A DNA stretch of 64,000 nt from CAYWRO01 sp964460345 (lineage in GTDB: Bacteria; Planctomycetota; Phycisphaerae; Phycisphaerales; UBA1924), in contig CAYWRO010000007.1 in assembly GCA_964460345.1 (NCBI GenBank), positions 1-64,000 on the forward strand. Reading direction: 5' to 3'. The translations under genes were made by a program, and so were the position numbers. The notes below the pieces were generated by a model that was given only the letters and a program-made list of their open reading frames with translations, was not told where the DNA came from and did no database searches. Numbering within the stretch: position 1 is the stretch's first letter; each line of letters starts with the position of its first letter. Positions 16,421 to 24,226 of the stretch are shown one piece after another.

Positions 16421-17185
16421 TCACCGAGACGATGCGCCGCACTCGGGGCAGTGTTGCGATTCGCCGAGGCCTTTCAGCGAGTATCCGCATTGCCGACACA
16501 GCCCGTGCCTGGCCCGGCGCCATCGGCGAGCTGCCCGAAGACCGATCACGAGAGCCGCCGCCAATGCGGCCCAAAACGCAACGTTGGCCGCGAACGGCCA
16601 CCACTGCGGGACGAGCGGAAGCAGACCGTCATACGGCGCGGCGGCCGCGGTTCTCGGCCACGCTCGCGGCTGCCAGACCCGAAGGGTCTGCGGTGGCTGC
16701 GGCTCCGCTTGCCATTTGTCATGGAGGGTATGGGTTTCATAACGCACCGTATGCGAGCGCAGCGGCAGGCCGTAACGAAGCACGAGCAGTGAGTTGGCGC
16801 TTTGATCCTTCGGCATCAGCCAGGTCGGCGGGGGATGCTGCACGGCGCCGTTGTCCCGCTGCCGCGACAGCCATCGGTGCACGAAGGCCTGAGTTGCGGT
16901 CTGTTCGGCGGCTAAGACCCTTGAGTCCATGGCGTCGCCGGCAAGTTTGTGGAAGTAGTCCGGATCGTCCGGCACGCACGTCGCCGTACCGACGGTCGAC
17001 CCAAGAGTCGGCGCAGTTCCCCAAGCGAGCCATGCAGACGTGAGTTTCCACTGCCGGGCTTGCAGCGCGAAGGGAGGAGGCGGCGCTCCGAGCCCCATGC
17101 CCGCCAAGACCGTGACCTGGGCCATTACAGCGCCGATCAGAAGCAGCGCGAGGATGCGGCGCAGGAGCCGGAGGCGCACAGCCAT
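16421..17185 (-). CDS. Membrane protein with C-terminal zinc ribbon
   Basis: 254 residues. N-terminal helix (ILALLLIGAVMAQVTVLAGM), a long extracytoplasmic region with YETHTLHDKWQAEPQ, a second helix at about 200-220 (ANVAFWAALAAALVIGLRAA) and a C-terminal treble-clef-like zinc ribbon CRQCGYSLKGLGESQHCPEC. This arrangement is common in planctomycete hypothetical proteins; its function is unknown. The gene at 61847 carries the same ribbon at its N-terminus. It stands alone on the minus strand between REP-like copies 2 and 3. Confidence 0.75.
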   Translation of the reverse strand: MAVRLRLLRRILALLLIGAVMAQVTVLAGMGLGAPPPPFALQARQWKLTSAWLAWGTAPTLGSTVGTATCVPDDPDYFHKLAGDAMDSRVLAAEQTATQAFVHRWLSRQRDNGAVQHPPPTWLMPKDQSANSLLVLRYGLPLRSHTVRYETHTLHDKWQAEPQPPQTLRVWQPRAWPRTAAAAPYDGLLPLVPQWWPFAANVAFWAALAAALVIGLRAARRWRRARHGLCRQCGYSLKGLGESQHCPECGASSR

Positions 17186-17329
17186 GGGCCGACTGTAGCA
17201 CTGACCCCGGCGTGCAAGTGAATCCTCTCCGAGGAGATCGGTGTGGAGAGACAGTGCCGCGAGCCGTCTCAGTCACGGCGCAGGTCTCGACCGCCATGCG
17301 GCGGGGTGGCATCAAGATCCGCATCGATC

Positions 17330-17435
17330 GTGACACCGAGATCGGCTTTTCGATCTTGGTGCCTCCGCGCGGGCGAGAGCACCGAGGTTGAGTACAACCT
17401 CGGTGGCACGGGGTCAATGCCGATCTCGGTGCCAC
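17330..17435 (+). repeat. Double-hairpin REP-like element, copy 3
   Basis: GTGACACCGAGATCGGCTTT, CGATCTTGGTG, then CACCGAGGTTG-AGTA-CAACCTCGGTGGCAC (ending 17409) and the trailing half-site GATCTCGGTGCCACC near 17421-17435. It differs from copy 2 at few positions, mainly in the short segment between hairpins. Confidence 0.9.
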
Positions 17436-17780
17436 CCCGCCGCACGCTTGCGCTCCCCCGCGCGCCGCCGAAGGCGGCACGTCTTCCCGGGGTCGGGCAG
17501 GGGCGGGGAGGGGGGGGTACTCCCCCTGCCATCGCGACGGATCGTTCGTAGCCAATGTCATCCGGTGAAGGCGCAACGCTTCAGGCGCATCGTCACGCTC
17601 TTCTGTGCGGCGCAGGGGCTGCGCCCCCGCACCCCCATTTCCAGAATCTGATCATCAATGACAGACCACATGCCCGCGCGGGGTACCGCGTGGGCATGCC
17701 ACCCGTTGCCTGGTCTGCACGGATCCCCCTGCGATCGAACGCGTAGCGACGGATCTGGTGGGGCGGGGCCCGTGCGCTAC
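17436..17780. other. Intergenic stretch with one CATGCCC hairpin
   Basis: No gene is supported. It holds a G-run (GGGGAGGGGGGGG near 17508) and, at 17669-17698, a hairpin CATGCCCGCGCGG-GGTA-CCGCGTGGGCATG that is the second copy of the one at 13972. A minus-strand open frame across this region (to 17576) crosses REP-like copy 3 and shows no domain. Confidence 0.5.
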
Positions 17781-18003
17781 CCGCGTAAGCCCGTTCGACC
17801 CGCGCGTAGGCCCTTGCGCTGAGCGCGTAGGCCGTTGTGCCTCGCGCGTAGGCCCTTGCGCTGAGCGCGTAAGCCGTTGTGCCTCGCGCGTAGGCCTACG
17901 CGCTGAGCGCGTAGGCCCTTGCGCCTCGCGCGTAAGCCTACGCGCTGAGCGCGTAGGCTCTTGCGCTTCGCGCGTAGGCCTACGCGCGAAGCGCGTAGAG
18001 GCT
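17781..18003. repeat. 21-bp tandem array 3
   Basis: Ten units of 21 bp from 17781 to 17990 plus a partial unit. They are mostly two alternating types, GCGCGTAGGCCCTTGCGCTGA and GCGCGTAGGCCGTTGTGCCTC, so the higher-order period is 42 bp. Units also contain the internal palindrome GCGCGTAGGCCTACGCGC. The plus strand reads as a heptapeptide repeat RVGPCAE/RVGRCAS without a convincing start. It ends in an A/T-rich patch (AACAAAAAAATAATATTCC), a sharp composition change, about 240 bp before the Fn3-like gene. Confidence 0.93.
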
Positions 18004-18242
18004 CAACAAAAAAATAATATTCCTCTTATTGGACATCAAGTCCGGATGGTGCGGTCTGAGCCGGTTGTGATGGTGCTCATTCGCGATGAAATTTGCAAAT
18101 GTTGCAGAAAGTTGCACTCACGCTTCAGTCGGGCCGGCATGTGAGCGATACCGGGTAACACGCGGCGGGCGTCCGGGGTGAGTGCGGAGGCGAAGTAGTC
18201 TCTTGCAGCCCCGGCGTACGGCGTCGCGCGGAGGCACCAGTT

Positions 18243-18923
18243 ATGGCCGACACTCAGATTCCTAACACACGTAACGAGATCGTAGAGTTCTACAAGCAGC
18301 ACGCCGAGATCTGGTCCACGCTGACCACCGAGATCGGCATCAGCGTGGAACTCGCCGCGGCCGTGAAAGCCGCGACGGACGCCGCAGTTCTGGCCCAGCA
18401 GACGGCGGTGGCGCAGCGCAACACGGCGAAGATGAGCACGACCGACTTCTACGACAAAGCCGATGCGCTGCGCGCCATCGGTGGGGCCGCGGTCGCGACC
18501 ATCCGCGCCTATGCAGAGGCGACCGACGACAAGGAGGTCTACATCAAAGCGGAGGTCTCTCCCCCAGCGCCGCCGACCCCTCCGGGGCCGCCCGTTGCGC
18601 CGAAGAGCGTCACGGCCGATCCCAATGCGACGGGCACCATCACTCTCAAGATCAAGGGCAGCGTCGCGAAGAATGCGTCATTCCACATCGAGCGCAGTGT
18701 CGATAACGGCCCGTGGGTGCTCGTCAACCCGACGCGCTCCAAGACGTGGACCGATGAGGCCGTGCCGATGAACACCAACACCATCACCTACCGCGTCTTC
18801 GGCGTCCGCGACAACAAGCGCTCCGACAACGCCACGAGCGCCACCGTCAACTTCGGGAACCTCCCGGCTGCGCTGCAGGCCGCGTTCCGGAGTGATGCCG
18901 GGCCGAAGCGGGAGGCGGCGTAG
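18243..18923 (+). CDS. Fn3-like protein with N-terminal helical domain (paralogue of 59714)
   Basis: 226 residues, no signal peptide. Residues 1-100 are helical (RNEIVEFYKQHAEIWSTLTT, ADALRAIGGAAVATIRAYAE). A proline-rich linker follows (PPAPPTPPGPPVAPKSV), then one fibronectin-type-III-like beta domain at about 118-205 (GTITLKIKGSVAKNASFHIE, WVLVNPTRSKTWTDE). The gene at 59714 has the same order and matching motifs. Similar proteins of unknown function are frequent in planctomycetes. The ATG is preceded by GGAGGCACC. A terminator follows at 18965. Both paralogues have a 21-bp array upstream. Confidence 0.78.
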   Translation: MADTQIPNTRNEIVEFYKQHAEIWSTLTTEIGISVELAAAVKAATDAAVLAQQTAVAQRNTAKMSTTDFYDKADALRAIGGAAVATIRAYAEATDDKEVYIKAEVSPPAPPTPPGPPVAPKSVTADPNATGTITLKIKGSVAKNASFHIERSVDNGPWVLVNPTRSKTWTDEAVPMNTNTITYRVFGVRDNKRSDNATSATVNFGNLPAALQAAFRSDAGPKREAA

Positions 18924-18964
18924 CGCGGGGTGGCGTTGCGCGAGGCTTGAGAAGTTGTCCATGT

Positions 18965-18999
18965 GGGCCCTGCCGCTGGAGCGGTGGGGCCCTTTCTTT
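18965..18999 (+). terminator. Rho-independent terminator
   Basis: Stem GGGCCCTGCCGC (18965-18976), loop TGGA, GCGGTGGGGCCC (18981-18992), two G-T wobbles, then TTTCTTT. It lies 42 bp after the stop of the Fn3-like gene and separates it from the DoxX/sigma pair. Confidence 0.75.
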
Positions 19000-19083
19000 G
19001 CGCGCATTCCTTTTCTGCGCGGGGGCGTGTGTAACGGGGCGGCGCCGGCGCGGGTCTATTCCTGTGGAAAGGAAGGACACGCC

Positions 19084-19515
19084 ATGGGCAACGACACATC
19101 GCTCAACCACCTGTACATCCCGCTTCGCCTCTGCTACGGGCTTGTGCCCATCGTCGCGGGGGCGGACAAGTTCACGAACCTGCTCACCGACTGGTCGCAG
19201 TATCTGCCGGAGTTTGCGCAGAAGGTTCTGCCCGTCGAGCCGGGCGTCTTCATGATGGTCGTGGGCGTCATCGAGATCGTCGCCGGCCTGGCCGTGCTCA
19301 CGAAGCTGACGCGGCTCGGGGCGTACATCGTCACGGCGTGGCTGCTGCTCATCGCGCTCAACGTCGCGCTCGCCGGGTACCTTGACATCGCCGTGCGCGA
19401 TGTGGTGATGGCGCTCGGGGCGTACACTCTCGGCGGGCTGGCGGCGCTGCGGGGTGAGCCGCTGCTGCCGGCGGCCGGGCCCGCCGCGGGCCGCGCCTCC
19501 TCGCTGGCGTCGTGA
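19084..19515 (+). CDS. DoxX-like four-helix membrane protein
   Basis: 143 residues. Four hydrophobic helices: LRLCYGLVPIVAGADKF, VFMMVVGVIEIVAGLAVL, LGAYIVTAWLLLIALNVALA and VVMALGAYTLGGLAAL. The pattern of GADKF after the first helix and GVIEIVAGL in the second fits DoxX-like proteins. AAGGAAGG precedes ATG 19084; the open frame to 18892 overlaps the terminator and is not used. It lies 36 bp upstream of an ECF sigma gene in the same direction and is probably co-transcribed. Role: membrane partner, possibly in redox or stress response (inference). Confidence 0.8.
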   Translation: MGNDTSLNHLYIPLRLCYGLVPIVAGADKFTNLLTDWSQYLPEFAQKVLPVEPGVFMMVVGVIEIVAGLAVLTKLTRLGAYIVTAWLLLIALNVALAGYLDIAVRDVVMALGAYTLGGLAALRGEPLLPAAGPAAGRASSLAS

Positions 19516-19551
19516 TCTGCCGCCCCGTCGGCTGTGCGGAGGAACCGCGTG

Positions 19552-20292
19552 ATGCACCTGCGCCTCGAACGGTCACGACTCCATCAGCTTGCGCCGCTGT
19601 CGGATGAAGAAGTTGCCCGCCGCGTCGTGGCGGGGGACATCGGCGCGTTCGAGCTGCTCATGCGGCGTCACAACCAGCGGCTCTACCGCGTGGCCCGCGC
19701 GATTCTCTCGAATGACGCCGATGCGGAGGATGCGCTGCAGGAGGCGTACATCAGGATCTACGAGGGCCTGAGCGCCTTTGGAGAGCGCGCCCGCCTGGTG
19801 ACGTGGATGACACGCATCGTCTTCAACGAGGCCGTTCGCTTCCGGCAGCATCGCGCGGCGGTGCGGCGGCGCGAGCGCGGGCTGGAGGCCCTCCTGCACG
19901 ATGGGATGGATCGTGAAGCCGATGGACGGGCAGCGCGGCGGAAGGGGGGGGGGGCGATCGGGGACAGCGGCGCCGTCGCGGCCGAGCCCATCGTGCCTCG
20001 CACGGAGGGAGCGCAGATGATCGACGATGCGATGGCCGGCCTGTCGGACCAGGAACGGAGCGTCGTCGTGCTCCGCCTCGTGCAGGGGCTCAGCACGCGC
20101 GAGACGGCGATCAGCCTGGGCATCAGCGAAAGCAACGTCAAGATCAGCCTCTTCCGCGCCCGCCCAAAGATGGCGGCGGCCTTCGAAAAGGCGGGGCTCG
20201 AGGAGATCCGGCGGCAGTCGGTCTTCGACGGCGAACGCTGCGACCGACTGGTCGCGGCGGTCTTCGCGAGATTGGCGCGGGGGGCGGAGTAG
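19552..20292 (+). CDS. ECF-type RNA polymerase sigma factor
   Basis: 246 residues. Region 2 at about 20-90 (DIGAFELLMRRHNQRLYRVA, DAEDALQEAYIRIYEGL, RLVTWMTRIVFNEAVRFRQ) and region 4 at about 165-215 (GLSDQERSVVVLRLVQGLST, TAISLGISESNVKISLFRAR). ATG 19552 follows GCGGAGGAA; six upstream codons in frame are not needed. The linker between regions 2 and 4 contains a run of eleven G (19944-19954) encoding RRKGGGAIG; slippage there would shift the frame and remove region 4. No anti-sigma gene is adjacent, and the DoxX-like gene upstream is the only partner. Confidence 0.9.
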   Translation: MHLRLERSRLHQLAPLSDEEVARRVVAGDIGAFELLMRRHNQRLYRVARAILSNDADAEDALQEAYIRIYEGLSAFGERARLVTWMTRIVFNEAVRFRQHRAAVRRRERGLEALLHDGMDREADGRAARRKGGGAIGDSGAVAAEPIVPRTEGAQMIDDAMAGLSDQERSVVVLRLVQGLSTRETAISLGISESNVKISLFRARPKMAAAFEKAGLEEIRRQSVFDGERCDRLVAAVFARLARGAE

Positions 20293-20313
20293 CGGGCGAG
20301 GACTCGCGCGGCG

Positions 20314-20955
20314 TCAAGCCTGCGCGCCGTCATCCTGCCGCGCGGCGGCCTCGAAGTAGGCGCCGAAGCGCACCGCGTGCGGGTTCAGCGGATCGACGGG
20401 CGGCACATCGGCCGCCTTGAAGCCGATCTTCCGCACGAGCTTTGCGTATTCGCGGTACTCGCGGGCGATGCGGCCCGCTTCGAGCAGGCCGAAGACGCGG
20501 CGGCGGATGCGGTGCTTCTGCGCTTCGGAGAGCGGCGCCCGTCGCAGCGCCCGCGCCGTATTCGACTTGAGCACCCGGCCGAACGGAAACGTCGCATCCT
20601 CCTCAATGAACTCGACGCCAAGCTGAATGCAGGCCCGGTCCCCCGCATCAATGCCCGCGATGACCTGGTCCATCACCGGATACACCCAGCATCGACGCCC
20701 ATCGGTGTGCTCACGCGGCGACAGATCGCGAGGAGAAACGCTCATCTCCGCCGCGTACCGGCCGTAACGGGCGAGAATCGCCTCGCGGCTCCAGCGTCCA
20801 TCCCCGTTGTAGTCGATAACCTGCATGGGCAAGGGGTCGGAGCTCTCATCACGGGGCGCGAAGGGCGCGGTAAGCTCACAGGGTACCACAGTGGTGGGGG
20901 CGTGCACGGCGGCAGCGGCAAAGGTCAGGCGCCCACCGGTCCATGGTTCACTCAT
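20314..20955 (-). CDS. Hypothetical protein
   Basis: 213 residues, not recognised. After an Ala/Pro-rich first 40 residues it contains an EF-hand-like loop (DYNGDGRWSREAILARYG), a tight-looking core with HTDGRRCWVYPVMDQVIAGI and LGVEFIEEDATFPFGRVLKS, and a basic helical end (HRIRRRVFGLLEAGRIAREY). The ATG at 20955 has GGGAG about 10 bp upstream; an internal ATG at 20826 (MQVIDYNGDG) is an alternative. Convergent with the sigma gene and divergent from the CBS gene. Confidence 0.6.
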   Translation of the reverse strand: MSEPWTGGRLTFAAAAVHAPTTVVPCELTAPFAPRDESSDPLPMQVIDYNGDGRWSREAILARYGRYAAEMSVSPRDLSPREHTDGRRCWVYPVMDQVIAGIDAGDRACIQLGVEFIEEDATFPFGRVLKSNTARALRRAPLSEAQKHRIRRRVFGLLEAGRIAREYREYAKLVRKIGFKAADVPPVDPLNPHAVRFGAYFEAAARQDDGAQA

Positions 20956-21034
20956 CTATGGGCGCCGGCTCCCATGGGGTCGGCGGCGGCCGGGGCGTAG
21001 CGTGTGCTGACGTTCTTTCCGGGAGGGTTGATCG

Positions 21035-21505
21035 ATGGGCGCCATCAAGACTGAACCGACCGCCGCGGATGTCATGACGGCCGATCCGGTGACCATTGAG
21101 CCGTCGGCCAGCATCCGCGAGTTTGCGCGTGTGCTCGATGACAACGAGATCTCCGGGCTGCCGGTCGTGGACCAGCAGGGGACGCTTGTGGGGATCGCGT
21201 CCAAGACGGACCTCATCCGCCAGTGCGTGCAGGGGACGGTCGAGCTGCCGCCGGATTACCTCTTCGACCTGCTCGCCGAGCAGGAGATCCCCGAATCCGC
21301 CGCCGACACGCTCCCCGACCCGCAGGTCACGGTCGAAGACTTCATGACGGAGGGGCCGCTGACGCTCCCGCCGACCGCGCCCTTGAGCGAGATCGCCCGC
21401 GCGATGGCCGAAGCGCACGTGCATCGTGTGATCATCGTTGAGCCGGATGGGTATCCGATCGGCGTGATCACGGCGCTGGACCTGATCGAGCACTGGCCGA
21501 AGTAG
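21035..21505 (+). CDS. CBS-domain pair protein
   Basis: 156 residues made of two CBS motifs. The first begins TAADVMTADPVTIEPSASIR with SGLPVVDQQGTLVGI. The second begins VEDFMTEGPLTLPPTAPLSE with HRVIIVEPDGYPIGVITALD. Between them is a short helical insert (PPDYLFDLLAEQEIPESAAD). Such stand-alone pairs bind adenosine nucleotides and often regulate another protein; the partner is unknown here. CGGGAGG lies 8-14 bp upstream of the ATG. Confidence 0.92.
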   Translation: MGAIKTEPTAADVMTADPVTIEPSASIREFARVLDDNEISGLPVVDQQGTLVGIASKTDLIRQCVQGTVELPPDYLFDLLAEQEIPESAADTLPDPQVTVEDFMTEGPLTLPPTAPLSEIARAMAEAHVHRVIIVEPDGYPIGVITALDLIEHWPK

Positions 21506-21530
21506 AAGCGCGGCCGGGATGCGTGGAGCG

Positions 21531-22898
21531 TTACGTGCCGGGGGGCTGTGGCGGAAGGGGTTTGCGCGGGGCGGGAGGCGTGGGAGGATGCGTGGGGGGG
21601 GGCGCAGTGAGCATCGCCAGCGCGGCCAGCAGCAGCGCAGCGCCGATGAAGACGCCCAGGCCCGGCGCAAAGGAGCCGAGGTGGTCAAGACTGACGCCGA
21701 GGACGACGGGGCCGAGGCCGGTGCCGGCGACGGTCAGCCGCGAGATCGACCCTCGGATGGCCCCGTGGTGAGCGCGGCCGAAGTAGCGCGCGATCGTCGG
21801 CACGCCCACGCCCATCGCCAGCGCTTGCGCCGTGCCGAAGGCGACCATCGCAGCGTGCGCGGCGATCAGGGCGGCGTTGCCGCTGCGCCCGTTGGGATCG
21901 GCGGTCGCCGCGCCGGCCGGCTCGCTCATGAAAAGGAAGGGCGCGCACGCCGCGGCGAGCAGGATGAGCGATGCCGGCAGCAGCACGCGCGGCGGCAGGC
22001 GGTCGGCGATCCACCCCGAGGGAAAGACCAGCACCATGACGGTGAACGAAAGGGTGCGGATGAGCGCGGCCGAGTGGGTTGGGGCGAGTCCGGCCGCCTC
22101 CAGCAGCGGCTGCGTGTGGAAGATCAGCGCGGTGCCGATGAGGCCGTTGAGGACCATCGAAAGGGAGACGATCCAGTACGCGGCGGTGCGCACCGCCTCG
22201 CGTAGGGTGAACGCGGGATCGGGGAGGTCCGCGGGGACATTGTTGCGCGCGGCAGCGGGGGGTGGGGGCTTGGGGGGGGAGCCGTCGAGGGTTTGGTTGA
22301 TTTGGGCTGGATGGTCCCTGGCGAGGAAGAAGGTGATGGGAAGGACGAGGATCCAGACGCCGACGCCGAGCAGCGGGTAGGCCGTTCGCCAGCCGAAGCG
22401 CTCGATCATCGCCAGGGCGAGGGCCGGCAGCAGGGCGAAGGCCAGGTGCGTGCCGACGAGCTTCAGGCCGTTCATGGTGCCGAGGCGCCGCTCGAACCAG
22501 AGCGCCAGCGCGTGCCCGCTGACGAGCCCGAGAGAGCCCTGCCCGAGAAAGCGCAGGCAGAAGAAGGCGAAGGTCAGCGTGACGACGCCGCGGACGAACC
22601 CCGTGCCGATGCACGCCAGGCCGAAAAGCAGCGCGACAATGAGCATCGTGCGCCGCGGGCCGAAGCGGTCGGAGGCGCGCCCGACCAGGACGAGCGGAAC
22701 CGCCGCGCTGAGCGTGCCGACCATGTAGGCGGCGCTGAGGAGGGAGGCGGAGAGGTCCAGGTCGGTGCGGAAGGACTCGTTGAACTGACTGACGATGAAG
22801 GTCTGGCCCGGCGCGGTGGCGATCATCGCGGCGGTGCAGACGCCGGTCATCACCGATCCATAGAAAAAGCCGCTCTGTCTGCCGGGGTCACGGTCCAT
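21531..22898 (-). CDS. Major facilitator superfamily transporter
   Basis: 455 residues with about 12 hydrophobic helices in two halves. The loop after helix 2 has the MFS motif GRASDRFGPRRTML, and the second half has the matching GWIADRLPPRVLLP. The substrate cannot be told. The central loop and C-terminus are proline-rich low complexity (SPPKPPPPAAA, PPPTHPPTPPAPRKPLPPQP), which looks like local sequence expansion. It lies just upstream of the metallo-hydrolase gene's end on the same strand (30-bp gap), so both could form one transcript. Confidence 0.9.
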   Translation of the reverse strand: MDRDPGRQSGFFYGSVMTGVCTAAMIATAPGQTFIVSQFNESFRTDLDLSASLLSAAYMVGTLSAAVPLVLVGRASDRFGPRRTMLIVALLFGLACIGTGFVRGVVTLTFAFFCLRFLGQGSLGLVSGHALALWFERRLGTMNGLKLVGTHLAFALLPALALAMIERFGWRTAYPLLGVGVWILVLPITFFLARDHPAQINQTLDGSPPKPPPPAAARNNVPADLPDPAFTLREAVRTAAYWIVSLSMVLNGLIGTALIFHTQPLLEAAGLAPTHSAALIRTLSFTVMVLVFPSGWIADRLPPRVLLPASLILLAAACAPFLFMSEPAGAATADPNGRSGNAALIAAHAAMVAFGTAQALAMGVGVPTIARYFGRAHHGAIRGSISRLTVAGTGLGPVVLGVSLDHLGSFAPGLGVFIGAALLLAALAMLTAPPPTHPPTPPAPRKPLPPQPPGT

Positions 22899-22928
22899 CG
22901 TGAACCGGGAGGGTAGGTCGCCCGGCGA

Positions 22929-23969
22929 TCAAGCGCAGTGCATCGAGCGGGTGCGCGCAGAGCGGGGACGGCGGCTTGGCGTGGGGGGGTTGCCGTGAGG
23001 AACGGAAGGGCGGGAGGACTGCCTCACGAGGAGAGCGCCGAGGCCGATCGCGGCGGCAGTGGCGAGCACCGCGCGGAGTTGCACATCGGCTACGGGCGGA
23101 GGGACCGCGCGGACGCCGGTAGCGTCGGTGATCGCGGGGCGGTTGATGTAGCGACCTCGCTGCGGCATGAAGGCGCGGAAATGATCGGCCAGGTCGCGAA
23201 GCTGCCGCCGCAGGACGCCGCCGGACATCGCCGCGCCGTGGCCCGTGATGGCGATCTCCGGCTCAAGGGCCGCGAGGCGCTGAATCGAATCGTGCGCGGC
23301 GGCCCAGTCGGCGGTGTAGTACGCCGGTGGGCGCCAGACGTGCCGCGGCTGCAGCAGCGCCTGCCAGAGCGACTCCTGCGCGGTCGTGACGAAGGCGTCT
23401 CCGGCGATGAGCGCGCGGTCACTCTCGCGGAAGAGCGAGATGTGACCGGGCGTGTGCCCTGGTGTGTGCACCCATCGCCATCCGGGCATGCCGGGAACGC
23501 TGCCGTCGGCCGGCAACGGCGAAAGTCCCGCGGAGCGCAAGTCGATCGGACCGCGCGGATAGAGCCGCGACAGCAGCGACATGCCCCCGCCGCCGACCGC
23601 CGGATCTGGCGGGGGATACGCCGAGCGCCCGGTCAGATACGGCAGCTCCAACTCATGGGCGTAGATCGGGGCGGCCCAGCGCTCGGCGAGCTCCGGCAGG
23701 GCGCCGACGTGGTCGAAGTGGCCGTGCGTGAGGATGATCGCGGCGGGACGCGCCTCAGGGCCGAAGCGAGATGCGGCCGCGTCGAGGATCCGATCGGTGG
23801 AGGTAAAGAGCCCGGCATCAACGAGCGCCCAGCCGCGGTCTCCCGCGCCGGGTGGGCCGACGAGGCAAACGTTGACGATCGACAGGCGGACCGCCGCGAG
23901 GCCGTCGGTGATCGGCGTGAACGCGCCGCCGCCGGTACGAGCCGGGCGGGGATGGATGGTCGTGATCAT
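22929..23969 (-). CDS. MBL-fold metallo-hydrolase
   Basis: 346 residues. Metallo-beta-lactamase fold with ILTHGHFDHVGALPEL (HxHxDH), HTPGHTPGHISLF, IAGDAFVTT and ITGHGAAMSG supplying the remaining metal ligands. The start at 23969 (MITTIHPRP) has GGAGA just upstream, and a 7-codon longer start is less likely. After the hydrolase domain the protein has a hydrophobic helix (VQLRAVLATAAAIGLGALLV) and a basic Pro/Arg tail, so it may be anchored at its C-terminus. Substrate unknown. Confidence 0.9.
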   Translation of the reverse strand: MITTIHPRPARTGGGAFTPITDGLAAVRLSIVNVCLVGPPGAGDRGWALVDAGLFTSTDRILDAAASRFGPEARPAAIILTHGHFDHVGALPELAERWAAPIYAHELELPYLTGRSAYPPPDPAVGGGGMSLLSRLYPRGPIDLRSAGLSPLPADGSVPGMPGWRWVHTPGHTPGHISLFRESDRALIAGDAFVTTAQESLWQALLQPRHVWRPPAYYTADWAAAHDSIQRLAALEPEIAITGHGAAMSGGVLRRQLRDLADHFRAFMPQRGRYINRPAITDATGVRAVPPPVADVQLRAVLATAAAIGLGALLVRQSSRPSVPHGNPPTPSRRPRSARTRSMHCA

Positions 23970-24226
23970 GAGGTCTCCTGTGTGACGCAACGCAGGCGCG
24001 CCCGGGCAAAATGGGCTCCACAGGATGCGTGATGATAGGCGCGGGCGTAAGTCGTGCCGCGACAGTGGGTTGTGGGTGATTGTGCCCGCACTGCCGTGCT
24101 TCGAGGCTGCCCCGCGCAGCGATTTGGTGGAACATGACGCCGCGGCGTGCGTTCAACCCTGACGAGGCTCAACGGTTATAAGTTAAGGATGGCAGCCAGG
24201 CGGGGGGCCCAGGAGGACGCTCGGCC

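Noticed and set aside
16737..17576. A 279-residue minus-strand open frame across REP-like copy 3
   Set aside because: It overlaps the zinc-ribbon membrane gene in another frame, and its start is repeat sequence. No domain is seen.
17758..18144. Heptapeptide-repeat protein encoded by array 3
   Set aside because: Same reasoning as array 2: the open frame follows from the period, and the flanks do not look coding.
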